Positions 1 through 11,310 of a stretch of DNA of 64,000 nucleotides are shown piece by piece. The first letter of the stretch is position 1, and each line of letters opens with the position of its first letter. Both the position numbers and the translations under genes were made by a program. The DNA comes from Macrostomum hystrix (Eukaryota > Platyhelminthes > Macrostomidae), in the NCBI GenBank assembly GCA_950097015.1, contig CATNEN010000039.1, positions 18,779,501 through 18,843,500 of the forward strand, written 5' to 3'. A model generated the notes under the pieces. It saw only the letters and a list, made by a program, of their open reading frames with translations, was not told where the DNA came from and did no database searches.

Positions 1-57
1 CTACGTAGCTCACGTGCTAACGTAATAACACATGAAAGGATCAAACATACCCCTGCC

Positions 58-1100
58 CGCAGTCAACCCCTGCCCACAGTCAACCCCTGCCCACAGTCAA
101 CCCCTGTCCACAGTCAACCCCTGCCCACAGTCAACCTCTGCCCACAGTCAACCCATGCCCACAGTCAACCTCTGCCACAGTCAACCCATGCCCACAGTCA
201 ACCTCTGCCCACAGTCAACCTCTGCCCACAGTCAACCTCTGCCCACAGTCAACCTCTGCCCACAGTCAACCCCTGTCCACAGTCAACCCCTGCCCACAGT
301 CAACCCCTGCCCACAGGCAACCTCTGCCACAGTCAACCCCTGCCCACAGTCAACCTCTGCCCACAGTCAACCCCTGTCCACAGGCAACCTCTGCCCACAG
401 TCAACCCCTGTCCACAGTCAACCTCTGCCCACAGTCAACCTCTGCCCACAGTCAACCTCTGCCCACAGGCAACCTCTGCCACAGTCAACCCCTGTCCACA
501 GTCAACCTCTGCCCACAGTCAACCCATGCCCACAGTCAACCTCTGCCCACAGTCAACCTCTGCCCACAGTCAACCTCTGCCCACAGTCAACCCATGCCCA
601 CAGTCAACCTCTGCCCACAGTCAACCTCTGCCCACAGTCAACCTCTGCCCACAGTCAACCTCTGCCCACAGTCAACCCATGCCCACAGTCAACCTCTGCC
701 CACAGTCAATCCCTGCCCACAGTCAACCTCTGCCCACAGTCAACCTCTGCCCACAGTCAACCCCTGTCCACAGTCAACCCCTGTCCACAGTCAACCCCTG
801 CCCACAGTCAACCTCTGCCCACAGTCAATCCCTGCCCACAGTCAACCTCTGCCACAGTCAACCTCTGCCCACAGTCAACCCATGCCCACAGTCAACCTCT
901 GCCCACAGTCAACCCATGCCCACAGTCAACCTCTGCCCACAGTCAACCCCTGTCCACAGTCAACCCCTGTCCACAGTCAACCCCTGCCCACAGTCAACCT
1001 CTGCCCACAGTCAATCCCTGCCCACAGTCAACCTCTGCCCACAGTCAACCCCTGCCCACAGTCAACCTCTGCCCACAGTCAACCCCTGCCAAGAGTCAAC
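58..1100. repeat. 17-bp minisatellite array
   Basis: About 60 tandem copies of CCCACAGTCAACCTCTG with C/T and G/A variants and a few shortened units. It probably lies in an intron of the Gln-rich gene, because a splice acceptor follows at 1199. Long open frames across it in all three frames are a product of a stop-free unit whose length is not a multiple of three. Confidence 0.95.
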
Positions 1101-1199
1101 CCGACAACCAAGCCCCTGTCAACCCTAGCCCCAATCCTACCACACGCAACCCCTTCCATCCAAAACCTCAAATACCGCCCCTCGTCCACCGCCCGCCAG

Positions 1200-1304
1200 G
1201 ACATGCAACCTCGACCACCGGCCACGCCGCCATCCGGCCGGTCAAAGTCGCCATCGTCGTCAACTCGACGCCGGCTGCGTGGCGTGGTTGCACCAATGCT
1301 GCAG

Positions 1305-1345
<41 letters not shown>

Positions 1346-2225
1346 GCAGCAGTTTCCTGCGGCGTCAATCGACACCGACTACTATCAGGATGAAGGAGAT
1401 GATGGCTTTGAGCGTCGAGCGCCACCAGCTGCAGAATACTCACCTGAGCAACAGCAGCAGCAGCATCTTCAACTACTTGAATCCTATCGCACAATGGACA
1501 GCGAAGACTTTCAACAAACAGCCGCTGCGTTGCCGGAGCCCAGACGGCCGTCGGCAGCCAGGGGAGGACCGCGGCCATCGCCGAGAGGCCAATCGCCACA
1601 GCAGCAGCAGCAGCAGGCCGCCTCCCTGACCTCCCCGACGCCGCCGACAGATCGTCGGTTAATGATGCGATCGCAGCCGCCTTACAAGCTGCAACGTCAG
1701 ATGGCTGAGAATAACGGCTCGGTTGATGCTAATGCTAGTGAGGGAACCGACGCCTCACAGACGCCGCTGCAGCCGCATCAGCAGCTGCCGCCGCCGCCGC
1801 CACCGCCTCCACAATTCGGAGGCGACATGGGATCGCTTGTTGGCGGGCATCGTGAGTAGGGGCCTGTTACAGATGGTTATTAAATATATTATGCTTTTAC
1901 CTGAGTAGATTATGATTTTACCTAAAAAGACCATATTTTTACCTGAGTTGATCATGTTTTTACCTGAGAAGATCAGGTTTTTTGCCTGAGCAGATTAGGA
2001 TCAAACCTGAACTTTCACAACTATTCTCTTATCAGAAGCTACCGCCCCCCTAAAACAATTTCAGCTCCCCGAACACCCCCGGACAAGCAGCGCCTGATTG
2101 GCCCACCGCCCCAGCTGATGCCGCTGAACTACCCTGGCAACGGGCGACAGACGCACGCCGAGCTGCTGCCACCGCCGATGCTGCAGCCGCATCAGCAGCT
2201 GCAACAGCAAAATCAGCATCAACCT

Positions 2226-2260
<35 letters not shown>

Positions 2261-3715
2261 ACATCGAAAGAAAAAGAAGGCAAAGAACAAGCGAATCGGC
2301 AGCGGCGGAAGCGTCCAACAAGTGGCATCGCCACCGATGACCGCCGCTTCGTCGAGCAGCTCGGGGCAGAATGGGCTCGTCAGCCCGACGGCCCCATTGC
2401 TGCCGCTGCAGCAGTAAGCAACGCTAATGAATTTTACTAAATTAATAAAATTAGCTCATTGCCTTGTGGTTAGAGCGTCGGACGTCTGACTAAGAGGTCG
2501 GGAGTTCGAATCATAGCTGAAGTGAAGCTATATGTATTAGTGAGCAAAGCAATTAATTACCCTGGTGCTTCAGTGTTAGACGTGTTAGACAGGTTAGACG
2601 TGTTAGACAGGTTAGACGTGTTGGATGTCACACGTGTTGGATGTCACACGTGTTGGATGTTAGACATTTTAGATGTGTTAGACATGTTAGATATGTTAGA
2701 CGCGTTAGATATGTTAGACGTGTTAGACGTGTTCGATATGCTAGACGTGTTAGAAATGTTAGATGTGCTAGATGTGTTAAACGTGTTGGATGTTAGACGT
2801 GTTAGACATGCTAGACGTGTTAGACGTGTTAGACATGTTAGACATGTTAGACGTGTTAGACATGTTAGCCGTGTTAGACATACTAGACGTATTGGATGTT
2901 TGACTTTTTAGACATGTTAGACGTGTTGGATGTTAGACGTGTTAGACAAGTTAGACGTGTTGGATGTTAGACGTGTTAGACATGTTAGACGTCTTAGACA
3001 TGTTAGACATGCTAGATGTGCTAGACATGTTAGACGTGTTAGACGTCTTAGACATGTTAGACGTGTTAGACGTCTTAGACATGCTAGCCGTGTTAGACAT
3101 ACTAGACGTATTGGATGTTTGAATTTTTAGACATGTTAGACGTGTCGCGTGTTAGACTTGTTAGACACACGTGCTAGTTATAAGCGCCAACAATAACCTG
3201 ACAAACAGCCATCAACAACTCCTTCTATTCAGTCCGCAGCAGCATCTGTCTCCGGGAGTTGGCGGAGGTTGGCAGGGCTATCAGCGCCCAGCTGATTTGC
3301 CACCACCAGTCACTCCCCGGTTGGCTGTCTCCGGTCGCATCTCGGCAGCCGACCTGGCCGCGGCAGGCGGCTTCATACCTCCGCCAGTTGGCTTCGGCAA
3401 CGCGTCGGCAGAGAATTCGCCTAGAGCTGCATCGCCCCAGCCATCGGTGAGTAGCTACTTTTGAGTAGGTCGCATCGAACTATCGAACGAGTCACAATCA
3501 ATTGCATTCTCGCACAGGTTGGGGCCAGCGGCCAGCCCATAGCAAAGACGGCGGTTTACTTTCCAACCGCCGGACGACCTCGACCGCCGCGAACCTCCAC
3601 TGCCGCCGCCGGAGCCGCTCTGGCCCCGACTCAGGAGGACATGAGATATCAGCACCACCTTCAGCAGCAGCAGCATCAGCAGCAGCAGCACCAGTTTCAG
3701 CATCAGCAGCAGTAG
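1200..3715 (+). CDS. Gln/Pro-rich protein of unknown function, C-terminal four exons (5' end outside window)
   Basis: Four exons join in frame: 1200-1851, 2065-2413, 3233-3446 and 3518-3715. Acceptors are CCGCCAG, AATTTCAG, CTATTCAG and CGCACAG, and donors are GTGAGT, GTAAGC and GTGAGT, with matching phases 1, 2 and 0. The encoded 470 or so residues are low complexity: a polyGln run near 1300-1350, further Gln tracts, polyPro before the first donor, a basic KKKKAKNKR patch in exon 2, and a Gln/His-rich C-terminus ending at TAG 3713. No catalytic or named domain is recognised. It could be the disordered tail of a transcriptional or scaffold protein. The start lies upstream of the 17-bp satellite, outside the window. 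The exon joins are well supported; the identity is unknown. Confidence 0.6.
2450..2525 (+). mobile_element. tRNA-derived SINE head (SINE-B type), truncated
   Basis: A tRNA-like stretch with an A-box-like TGGTTAGAGC and a B-box GGGAGTTCGAATC. It resembles the heads of the SINE-B copies at 6226 and 14131 (GTGGTTAGAGC then GGTTCGATTCC). No SINE body follows, so this is a truncated copy or tRNA pseudogene in the second intron of the Gln-rich gene. Confidence 0.55.
2573..3168. repeat. 9-bp degenerate minisatellite (GTTAGACGT/GTTAGACAT)
   Basis: Short units GTTAGACGT and GTTAGACAT alternate with many variants and occasional GTTGGATGT units. The array fills most of the intron between exons 2 and 3 of the Gln-rich gene. 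Confidence 0.9.
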
Positions 3716-3850
3716 TAGAATTAGTTGTAGATAACTTTCAACGATTTTTCTCCTTCTTCTTCTTCTTTTCTCTGCTGGTTTATCGATAATTGGTAATTGG
3801 TTAAGAAAAAAGTTTTTCGTTAATCTACATAATAGAAAATAATTGTTCAA

Positions 3851-3856
3851 AATAAA
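3851..3856 (+). terminator. Polyadenylation signal AATAAA of the Gln-rich gene
   Basis: Canonical AATAAA 136 bases after the TAG stop at 3715, in AT-rich 3' flank. It supports 3715 as the end of a real gene. Confidence 0.6.
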
Positions 3857-4920
3857 CATTTTTAAGATACATTTTCACTAAAAATATTGTTAGAGGATTC
3901 ATATTTTAATTCAAAAAAGTTATTGACGATGAAGCCCATTTTATAAAACTAAAAAGCATACTTTATTATGCTATATATATTAAATTAATCCGAATGATTT
4001 AGCAAAAACCATTTGTATAAGTGAAAATGAAGTTTTAATAAATAAATAAAATTCTCAGTACGAAAAAAGTTTAATATTGATAAAAAAGAAAACTGTTAAA
4101 ACAAAGTGAAAGTCAGATCATTTCGTAAATTTTTACTCTTTTTTATGAAAATTAAGATCATTCATTAGTTATAATTAAGTATACTTATTTTTCTATTATG
4201 TCTATTAAAGTTTTTAACACGACGAAATTCTAGTATCGAATGACCTTCATTTAGTTCTGTTATTTTGCCTTCCGCTTAATAGATTTCTTATATTTTGTAT
4301 TCCATGTCTTTTAAAAATGGTGAGCTACATTCCTTGCTTTTATTTTTTTCTTGTAAAGCTTAATAAAAACATAAAGAACTGTTATTTTTAGTATTTTTTT
4401 CTTCTTGGAATGTGACGTAATTATCTCAATAGATATCTCAAGGAATTTCAAGAAACAACAAAGTTTTCTTTTCTCATGAAGAGAAACATTTTTATGAAAT
4501 GTCATGGTGCTAGGAGCCACTGTGAAACTGTTTTACCGTATTTTTATGCAAGTTACGCTTACAAATATAAGCGTAATATACGTTTTTCTTTAAATTTAAT
4601 ACATGAACTTTATTTCTTTGTGTAGATCTTTGCAAATATACAACACCAATGAATTAAAAAACATCAAATATTTGACCGAGGCCGACAGTTTTACTACTAT
4701 TTCTATATAACTCTACGCGTTGCGCGTTTTGATTCAAGATTTATCGATCGTCACTCAAAGATTTTAAGCACAAATTACACAGCTTGTATTCTGTGATTTT
4801 AAGTGTATTTCGTTCTTTGATTTACCGGAAGATTTTTATACTTTTTTTATAAAATATATTATATATAATGTACAGTTCGAATGTCAAGCAAGTAACTGAT
4901 GACAATAATAAGTTTTATTT
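3857..4920. other. AT-rich intergenic DNA, no gene seen
   Basis: Strongly AT-rich, with only short open frames and no splice-linked coding signal on either strand. Confidence 0.7.
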
Positions 4921-4925
4921 TTAAT

Positions 4926-5230
4926 ATTAGGGGTTGCGGGCAATGGCACACCCTTGGTGAGGAGGCTGTTCTGCACTTTTCGCTGACTCCTGAGCACACA
5001 TGCACACAGGTGTGTGCCCTGACTTTCTCATCTTAAGGCAGTGCACACTTTTACTGTGCCTTGGAGGTTGGCCCTCAAAGGCGTACATTTTCTTCCCCCA
5101 AATGGACAGCCCCCAAGCCTTCTCTCCGCTGCTGCGCCCCAAATGGATGTAGCCTCGCCGCGGAATCGAGCTCAGGGACCAATTGGTGCGAGAGTCGAAC
5201 GCGCTAGACCGCTCTGCCACTCACCCCCGA
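4926..5230 (-). mobile_element. tRNA-derived SINE, family A, near full length
   Basis: On the minus strand the element opens with a tRNA-like head: A-box GTGGCAGAGCGGTCTAG at about 5222-5206, then a B-box-like GAGCTCGATTCC near 5170. A body of about 230 bases follows and ends GTGCCATTGCCCGCAACCCC with an A-rich tail. The body matches a second copy at 17428-17662 in the opposite orientation, which shows it is a dispersed family. Both copies share the body phrases GTGTGCTCAGGAGTCAGCG and CAACCTCCAAG. Confidence 0.78.
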
Positions 5231-5240
5231 GCTAAAACGG

Positions 5241-5774
5241 AAGCTGTTATTAAGGTTTTAACAGCGACAGGGATCTCTATTTAGACAGGTGTCTGCGAAA
5301 TTATGGGCTTTGAGATATGCAGAAAATGGATTTCATATTTGCCTGTGATTTATTCAAGTACAATGTGAATTCCGTCTGGGATTCTAGAATTTTTTATTTT
5401 TGGATTATAATCTCAAGATTTAATTATGGGTCTGAATAAGATTAGCCTCTAATATAATCATCGACAGATTAGAAGTTATTACAGTTTAGGAAAAATTATT
5501 CAAAGCCGTAAGTAAGCAAATATGTATAAGCAAACGATTTGCTTTTAAATATGTCGAATAAATTAGATAGCGACCAAACACAGCACTGCGTGATTGTATA
5601 ATAAAAATATTTTTTTATTTGCAATTTGGTCACTATTTTATGACAAAAAGCGAAGTAAATAAAATCATCAACTTCGAAGCTGCTGATTCTGTACAAAATA
5701 ACGAATAGATGTGTCGTTTTAATCTATGTCATATGGAATGCATATGGCAGCAACCGGGAGGGAATATTTGAAGG
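5241..5774. other. Intergenic AT-rich DNA, 3' flank of the docking-protein gene
   Basis: No coding signal seen. An ATTAAA-like element on the minus strand near 5722 could serve as the polyadenylation signal of the gene that ends at 5775. Confidence 0.5.
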
Positions 5775-8038
5775 TCATTGCTCGGCCTCCGATGACTGTG
5801 AACTCAACTGACGCCTGCCCGAAAGGCGACTGAGCGATCGACTGACGGTGCTTCGAATCCGCGTGAAAGACGTCGTCCGGTGTGGAAGTTCCTGCTTGCT
5901 GTCTGGAATCTGATACTGCTGCTGCTGCTGCTGTTTCTCCTCTTTTAACGTGTCCGCAAGAGCTGTCGTCGCCCTCATGTCCAGCTCACAATAGGCCACC
6001 TGTGAACATCTCGCCCGACAACCGCTAGATTCGCAGCAGATTGAATTTTTAATCAGGATGCTGCAGTCAGAGCCGGCCATAGAGCAATCCAGTTGAGCAT
6101 AGTTGAGGACCTGCTGCTGATTTGTCAACGATGCCGGACCTGTGTGAAACCTGAGCAGCAAGGGAACAGGTTCTTGCTACTAATTAACCACTTCTCAATA
6201 TGATTGTTAAGTCCTGTTCCAATACGGCTGTTCAGTCCATGGACTGGGGGGGACGCCACACCCACGTTTAATTATCCCAGCTGATGCTGGTACCCATTTA
6301 ACAGCTGGGTGAACTGAAGCAATGCAGAGTTAAGTGTCTTGCTAAAGAACACAAATTGTTCCATTGGAGTCAGGAATCGAACCTCCGACCTTAAATTCGT
6401 GAGTCCGAAGCTCTAACCACAACGCCACAACCTCAATCCTCCCAATCCTCAATCCTCCCAATCCTCAATCCTCACAATCCTCAATCCTCACAATCCTCAA
6501 TCCTCACAGATCTCAATCCTCAATCCTTTTATTAATTTTTTGTCGTTATCCTTCCTATCACAATCAACATTTTGATGATTCTCAATATTGAGTGCTCAAA
6601 TGATACATATTAATGGAAACTGATTCCTTTACAAAAAGAAATGAAAAAACTGTAACGAAATCAGCATACTTCTTTTCTAAGGCCTGCTGCTGCTGCTTCT
6701 GCTCGGCCACCACTGCCGGCAGTCCTTCTCCAGTGGAAAAGTCGATATCCATATAGTTGAGTCTTGGATCCAATAGCTCCGGATCCTGAGCTGGCATGCC
6801 GATTGGCAGATTGGCATACTCGTGGCAGGTCTTCGCTGTCAAGCCATGATTGATTGGCAGGTTGACATAGTTTCTGACGCCAAAGACCTGCGGCGTCTTT
6901 GTTAACATAGCCGATGGCTCAGTGGGGTTCTCCGTTGTGTCTGGAAAAAATAGGAATGTAGCGAGCGGGGGCAGAGGGACTTCGACGACTTGGCATCGCC
7001 AAAAAGAGAGCTAGACAAAAATATTTGCAAGCGGAGAAAAATGTCTGGCCACTGTACTTTTGTTGCCGAATACGCTAGATCCCAAAAACAGGACCTGGGA
7101 TTTGGGGAACTATTTCTAGGAATGGAAAACACACTTGAAGGGATTGCAACTTAATGCCGTGCTAGAACAGTTTCAAACTTTATCGATACAAATCTAGGTT
7201 GTAACAACCAAAGGTACGCTAAGCTCTCTACGCTCGTAGTACTGGATCTACCCCATCTACCCCGATTCTACCCCATCTACCCCGATTCTAGCCCATCTAC
7301 CCCGATTCTACCCCATCTACCCCGATTCTAGCCCATCTACCCCGATTCTACCCCATCTACCCCGATTCTAGCCCATCTACCCCGATTCTACCCCATCTAC
7401 CCCGATTCTACCCCATCTACCCCGATTCTAGCCCATCTACCCCGATTCTACCCCATCTACCCCGATTCTACCCCATCTACCCCGATTCTAGCCCATCTAC
7501 CCCGATTCTACCCCATCTACCCCGATTCTACCCCATCTACCCCGATTCTACCCCATCTACCCCGATTATACCCCATCTACCCTGATTCTCTACCCCGATT
7601 CTACCCCATCTACCCTGATTCTCTACCCCGATTCTACCCCATCTACCCTGATTCTCTACCCCGATTCTACCCCATCTACCCTGATACTACCCCACTTACC
7701 ATGATTCTACCCCATCTACCCTGATTTTACCCCATCTACCCTAATTCTACCCTCTCTACCACCGATTCTAACTGTCTACCTCTATTCTATCCTGTCCACC
7801 CCCGATTCTACCCTGTGTAACTCCGATTCTACCCCGTGTAACTCCGATTCTACCCTGTCTACCCTATTTTCTACCCTGTCTACCAGCTATATTCTACCCT
7901 GTCTACCCCACGATTCTACTTTGTCTACCTCACGGCCTCACCGATTTCTTCAAAGCGTGGCGCTGACTCCTCGTTAGCAGCTCCATCTTGAGCATCACTG
8001 TCATCGTTGCTAGAGGCCAGGCAAGCGCAGAGTCCCAT
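5775..8038 (-). CDS. Myristoylated phosphotyrosine docking protein, FRS2/IRS-like, lacking a PTB domain
   Basis: Three exons join in frame on the minus strand: 8038-7942 (donor GTGAGG, phase 1), 6940-6670 (acceptor TTTTTTCCAG, donor GTATGC, phase 2) and 6150-5775, giving about 247 residues. The N-terminus MGLCACLASSND fits an N-myristoylation signal with a nearby Cys for palmitoylation, as in FRS2. The middle holds NYVNLP and EYANLP, which are Y-x-N sites of the Grb2-SH2 type, then LNYMDIDF. The last exon holds LNYAQLD and VAYCELDMRATTALADTL, resembling the C-terminal tyrosine motifs of FRS2, then a Ser/Arg-rich tail. No PTB fold is found between the exons; that intron holds a 20-bp satellite. 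An upstream in-frame ATG at 8122 exists, but the start at 8038 gives the lipid-anchor signal. Role by inference: membrane-bound adaptor below a receptor tyrosine kinase. Confidence 0.52.
6226..6432 (-). mobile_element. tRNA-derived SINE, family B, near full length
   Basis: Read on the minus strand: GTTGTGGTTAGAGC (A-box region), then GGTCGGAGGTTCGATTCC (B-box), a body with TTCAGTTCACCCAGCTGTT, and an end at CAGTCCATGGACTGAAC. It lies in the last intron of the docking-protein gene in sense orientation. Related copies are at 14131, 52676 and 59358. Confidence 0.82.
6430..6530. repeat. 16-bp satellite (CAATCCTCAATCCTCA), short array
   Basis: A few copies of CAATCCTCAATCCTCA directly abutting the tRNA-like end of the SINE-B copy. 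The same unit forms a longer array at 8596-8870, also beside a tRNA-like stretch. Confidence 0.85.
7243..7925. repeat. 20-bp minisatellite (TACCCCATCTACCCCGATTC)
   Basis: Tandem 20-bp units, near-perfect on the left with a regular A/G alternation at one position, degrading rightwards into TACCCTGTCTACC variants. It fills the first intron of the docking-protein gene and stops a few bases from the exon 1 donor. Confidence 0.95.
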
Positions 8039-8520
8039 TGTTAAGCGCCGACTCCTTCTAGCCAATCTATTCGACTGTCCAGTCCCAATCGATTGGCTAC
8101 AGCTTTTCTTATTTGGCTGCATCAGACCTGGCAGATTGTTTGCAGTCCTCCTCAAATACAGATAACCGCTTCTTTATCTTAGGCTATGCAAAGACAACCC
8201 CGTTCTTATCAGAAGATTTGAAAACTATCTTTTTTTCCAGATTGTCTTTCTCTACCCCGTCTGTCTTCTTTGCTGTATCTCTGACCAACCGACCCCATTC
8301 GACACTGTCATTGGCTATCAGACTTGCAACTAGTCAGGGCTTGAAAAATGTAATTCTTCGACCCCAACACAATAACTCCAGTGCTGGTTAGTTAGAATTG
8401 ACAGCACTATTATCTAAGACAATAGAAGTTTGTAGATGAGTAAATTGGCGACTTCAAGCTGCAGAAACACTAAGAAAAAATTAAATTAAACTTAAAATAT
8501 AATTACGTCGGTGACGATCA
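8039..8520. other. 5' flank of docking-protein gene, no other gene seen
   Basis: Possible 5' UTR and promoter region of the minus-strand gene. A 92-residue plus-strand open frame at 8113-8391 has no recognisable domain or splice support and is not called. Confidence 0.4.
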
Positions 8521-8595
8521 GCTATTTACGAGTTGCACTCACGACTTGAAGGTCAGGGGTTCGATTCCCAACTACGCAATGCTAAAAAACTCTCA
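8520..8595 (+). mobile_element. tRNA-like SINE remnant
   Basis: Contains CGAGTTGCACTCACGACTTG followed by a clear B-box GGGGTTCGATTCCC at about 8546-8559. No intact tRNA fold is evident. It directly precedes the CAATCCTCA array. Confidence 0.45.
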
Positions 8596-8870
8596 ATCTT
8601 CAATCCCCACAATCTTCAATCCTCACAATCCTCAATCCTCACAATCCTCAATCCTCACAATCCTCAATCCTCAATCCTCACAATCCTCAATCCTCACAAT
8701 CCTCAATCCTCACAATCCTCAATCCTCAATCCTCACAATCCTCAATCCTCACAATCCCTAATCCTCACAATCCCTAATCCTCACAATCCCTAATCCTCAC
8801 AATCCCTAATCCTCACAATCCCTAATCCTCACAATCCCTAATCCTCACAATCCCTAATCCTCACAGTACT
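8596..8870. repeat. 16-bp satellite (CAATCCTCAATCCTCA), longer array
   Basis: Units CAATCCTCAATCCTCA merge into the variant CACAATCCCTAATCCT in the right third. It is the same family as 6430-6530. Confidence 0.93.
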
Positions 8871-9305
8871 CAATTCTCAAAGCGACCTCTCGTTCAGACA
8901 TCCAAAAACTGCATTCTAAGAAATCCAAATGAAAAAAGCGATGCTTGATGCCAGGCCGGAGAGAAATATAGTCCAGCTGACTAGTCCTACGCTCGTATAA
9001 TGTCACTGTACGACAATATCCAGCCGGAAGTCCCAGACAAGCGCCCATTTAGAGGAGGGGTCAGAGTTGCCAAATCCTTGGATATAGTGCCCGGACTTTT
9101 ATCCCTCTCCCTAATCTATTGCTGTAATTTAGTTGTTGATCAGTCTAGCATTGGCCAGTGAAATGAAATTTGTTAATTAGAAAGAGATTATCTGCTCGGA
9201 ATGCGACAGTGCTGAGCAGCCTCAACTCAGCACAGACGCAGAAACAGTGCTCAAAATCCACTGGGAAAATGTTTTCGACAACTGATATAAAAAGTGAAAT
9301 AGGAT
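8871..9305. other. Unique intergenic DNA, nothing recognised
   Basis: Mixed-composition sequence without coding or RNA signal. It contains CCTACGCTCGTA near 8988, close to the motif seen at 7218 and 11328. Confidence 0.5.
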
Positions 9306-9309
9306 GCTT

Positions 9310-9590
9310 TTATATTCTATCCTAGTGCATTATATTCTATTCTATTCTATTCTATTCTATTCTATTCTATTCTATTCTATTCTATTCTATTCTATTCTAT
9401 TCTATTCTATTCTATTCTATTCTGTTCTATTCCGTTCTATTCTATTCTATTCTATTCTATTCTATTCTGTTCTGTTCTATTCTATTCTATTCTATTCTAT
9501 TCCGTTCTATTCTATTCTATTCTATTCTATTCGATTTTATTATATTGTATTTTATTCTATTCTCTTCTTTTATATTCTAGCTCGTATTCT
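9310..9590. repeat. (TTCTA)n pentanucleotide microsatellite
   Basis: About 50 copies of TTCTA with a few substitutions (TTCCG, TTCTG). The open frame across it is an artefact. Confidence 0.97.
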
Positions 9591-9594
9591 TAAA

Positions 9595-9970
9595 TTTCAC
9601 CTGAAAGTGCGGAAGCCCGAATAATAGGTCCCACACTCAACAAGTGACACTCAGCACTTCAACCAGATAATAATGTGCTCACAGGCAGAAGAATATAAGG
9701 CTGCTCAATAAGCTTCTAAGAGACCTTCTCAGACTGAATTCTGGGAGTTTTTTGGGTGGATTTAAAGCAGTCTCGAGTCCACAGTGTGACTCATTCTCAC
9801 GGTTCAGAGATGGGCTCAAAGTCTACTCTAGATGCTCAGGCGCGCATGGCAGATAATATTTCCAAGAAAGGGATTATTTCTAAAAGGCGAAACTGAAATG
9901 TCCAAATTTGGAATCTTAGGGAAAGCTAATTAGCCAAGGGAAGTTAGCAAACACAAAAAAAATTGAGCAA
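9595..9970. other. Unique intergenic DNA, nothing recognised
   Basis: No coding, RNA or repeat structure seen. Confidence 0.5.
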
Positions 9971-9971
9971 A

Positions 9972-10556
9972 AATCCCAGCAAGAGTTGTAGCTAGAATCG
10001 CAGCAAGACTTGTAGCTAGAATCGCAGCAACAGCTGTAGCTAGAATCGCAGCAACAGCTGTAGCTAGAATCGCAGCAAGACTTTTTTATTTAGAATTGCA
10101 GCAAGACTTGTAGCTAGAATCGCAGCAAGAGCTGTAGCTAGAATCGCAGCAACAGCTGTAGCTAGAATCGCAGCAAGACTTGTAGCTAGAATCGCAGCAA
10201 CAGCTGTAGCTAGAATCGCAGCAACAGCTGTAGCTAGAATCGCAGCAACAGCTGTAGCTAGAATCGCAGCAACAGCTGTAGCTAGAATCGCAGCAAGAGC
10301 TGTAGCTAGAATCGCAGCAACAGCTGTAGCTAGAATCGCAGCAAGAGCTGTAGCTAGAATCGCAGCAACAGCTGTAGCTAGAATCGCAGCAACAGCTGTA
10401 GCTAGAATCGCAGCAAGAGCTGTAGCTAGAATCTCAGCAACAGCTGTAGCTAGAATCGCAGCAAGAGCTGTAGCTAGAATCGCAGCAAGAGCTGTAGCTA
10501 GAATCTCAGCAACAGCTGTAGCTAGAATCGCAGCAACAGCTGTAGCTAGAATCGCA
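9972..10556. repeat. 24-bp minisatellite (core TAGCTAGAATCGCAGCAA)
   Basis: About 24 copies of a unit with core TAGCTAGAATCGCAGCAA followed by CAGCTG, GAGCTG or GACTTG. One unit near 10081 is disrupted by a T-rich insertion. Confidence 0.95.
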
Positions 10557-10965
10557 ACAGAAGCCTGAAATTCAACGGGTTGTTATTGCAATATAATTTC
10601 GAAATCGCCTTAAGCTATTCCTCAGATCAAGCCAGCACTCAGACTAATGAGGCGAAAGTGCGGTCGGGGTCAAAGGATGTCAGACCTAGAATCTCTACTC
10701 AACATTTTTACGAAAGTTCCACGCCTTTGAGCTGTAAGGATGCGTTCTAACATGCAATCCAAGTAACTTTTCGACTCCCAGTAGATGAAAAGCTTCATTT
10801 CTTTGGGGACTTGAGGGCGAGGCAAGGTGAGACTTGTAGATGAAAGTATTTTTTCTGAAGCATGGATAAGTTATAACTTTATAAAGAAAAAATTATATCA
10901 GGTTCATTTGTACTTTTGTGAAGTTACATCTCTATCTATTACTCTATCACGTCTTCTTTCCTTTT
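10557..10965. other. Unique intergenic DNA, nothing recognised
   Basis: No coding or RNA signal seen. Confidence 0.5.
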
Positions 10966-11310
10966 CTTTACATTTCTCCTGATTGGCTGACTCCGTTTGC
11001 TCTCATTTCTACCCCTCTCCCATGATTGGCAGATTTTCTAACCCCCACCCCACCCCACGCCTGATTGGTTGATTGAAATTGCTTTCGTCTCTACCCCCTC
11101 TTTCTCCTGATAGGCTGATTTTGTGTTTTCTGTCCTCAACCCCTCTCCTAACTGGTTGATTTAAACTGTTTTCGTCTCTACCCCCTCTTTTATTATTGGT
11201 TGGTTTCCGTTGTTCTCGTGTCTAACCTCCCGCTGTCATCATTGGTAGATTTCAGTCGCTTTCGTCTCTACTCCTCTCAGTTCTGATTGGCTGATATCCC
11301 TAGAAAGTTG
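10966..11310. repeat. Degenerate ~58-bp repeat with CCAAT-box-like cores
   Basis: Six or seven diverged units, each with CTGATTGGCTGA or a relative (inverted CCAAT) followed by TTTCGTCTCTACCCCCTC. The ATTGG core is better kept than the surrounding bases. Confidence 0.65.

Noticed and set aside
32-1393. 453-, 421- and 200-residue frames through the 17-bp satellite
   Set aside because: The unit has no stop in any frame. Only the part after the acceptor at 1199 is taken as coding.
2450-2525. Functional tRNA gene
   Set aside because: A and B boxes are present, but the T-stem 3' strand and acceptor stem do not pair, and the anticodon loop is abnormal.
4927-5220. 97-residue minus-strand frame
   Set aside because: Lies entirely inside SINE-A, which has a Pol III promoter-like head, and no protein family is recognised.
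8113-8391. 92-residue plus-strand frame
   Set aside because: No domain or splice support; it overlaps the 5' region of the minus-strand docking-protein gene.
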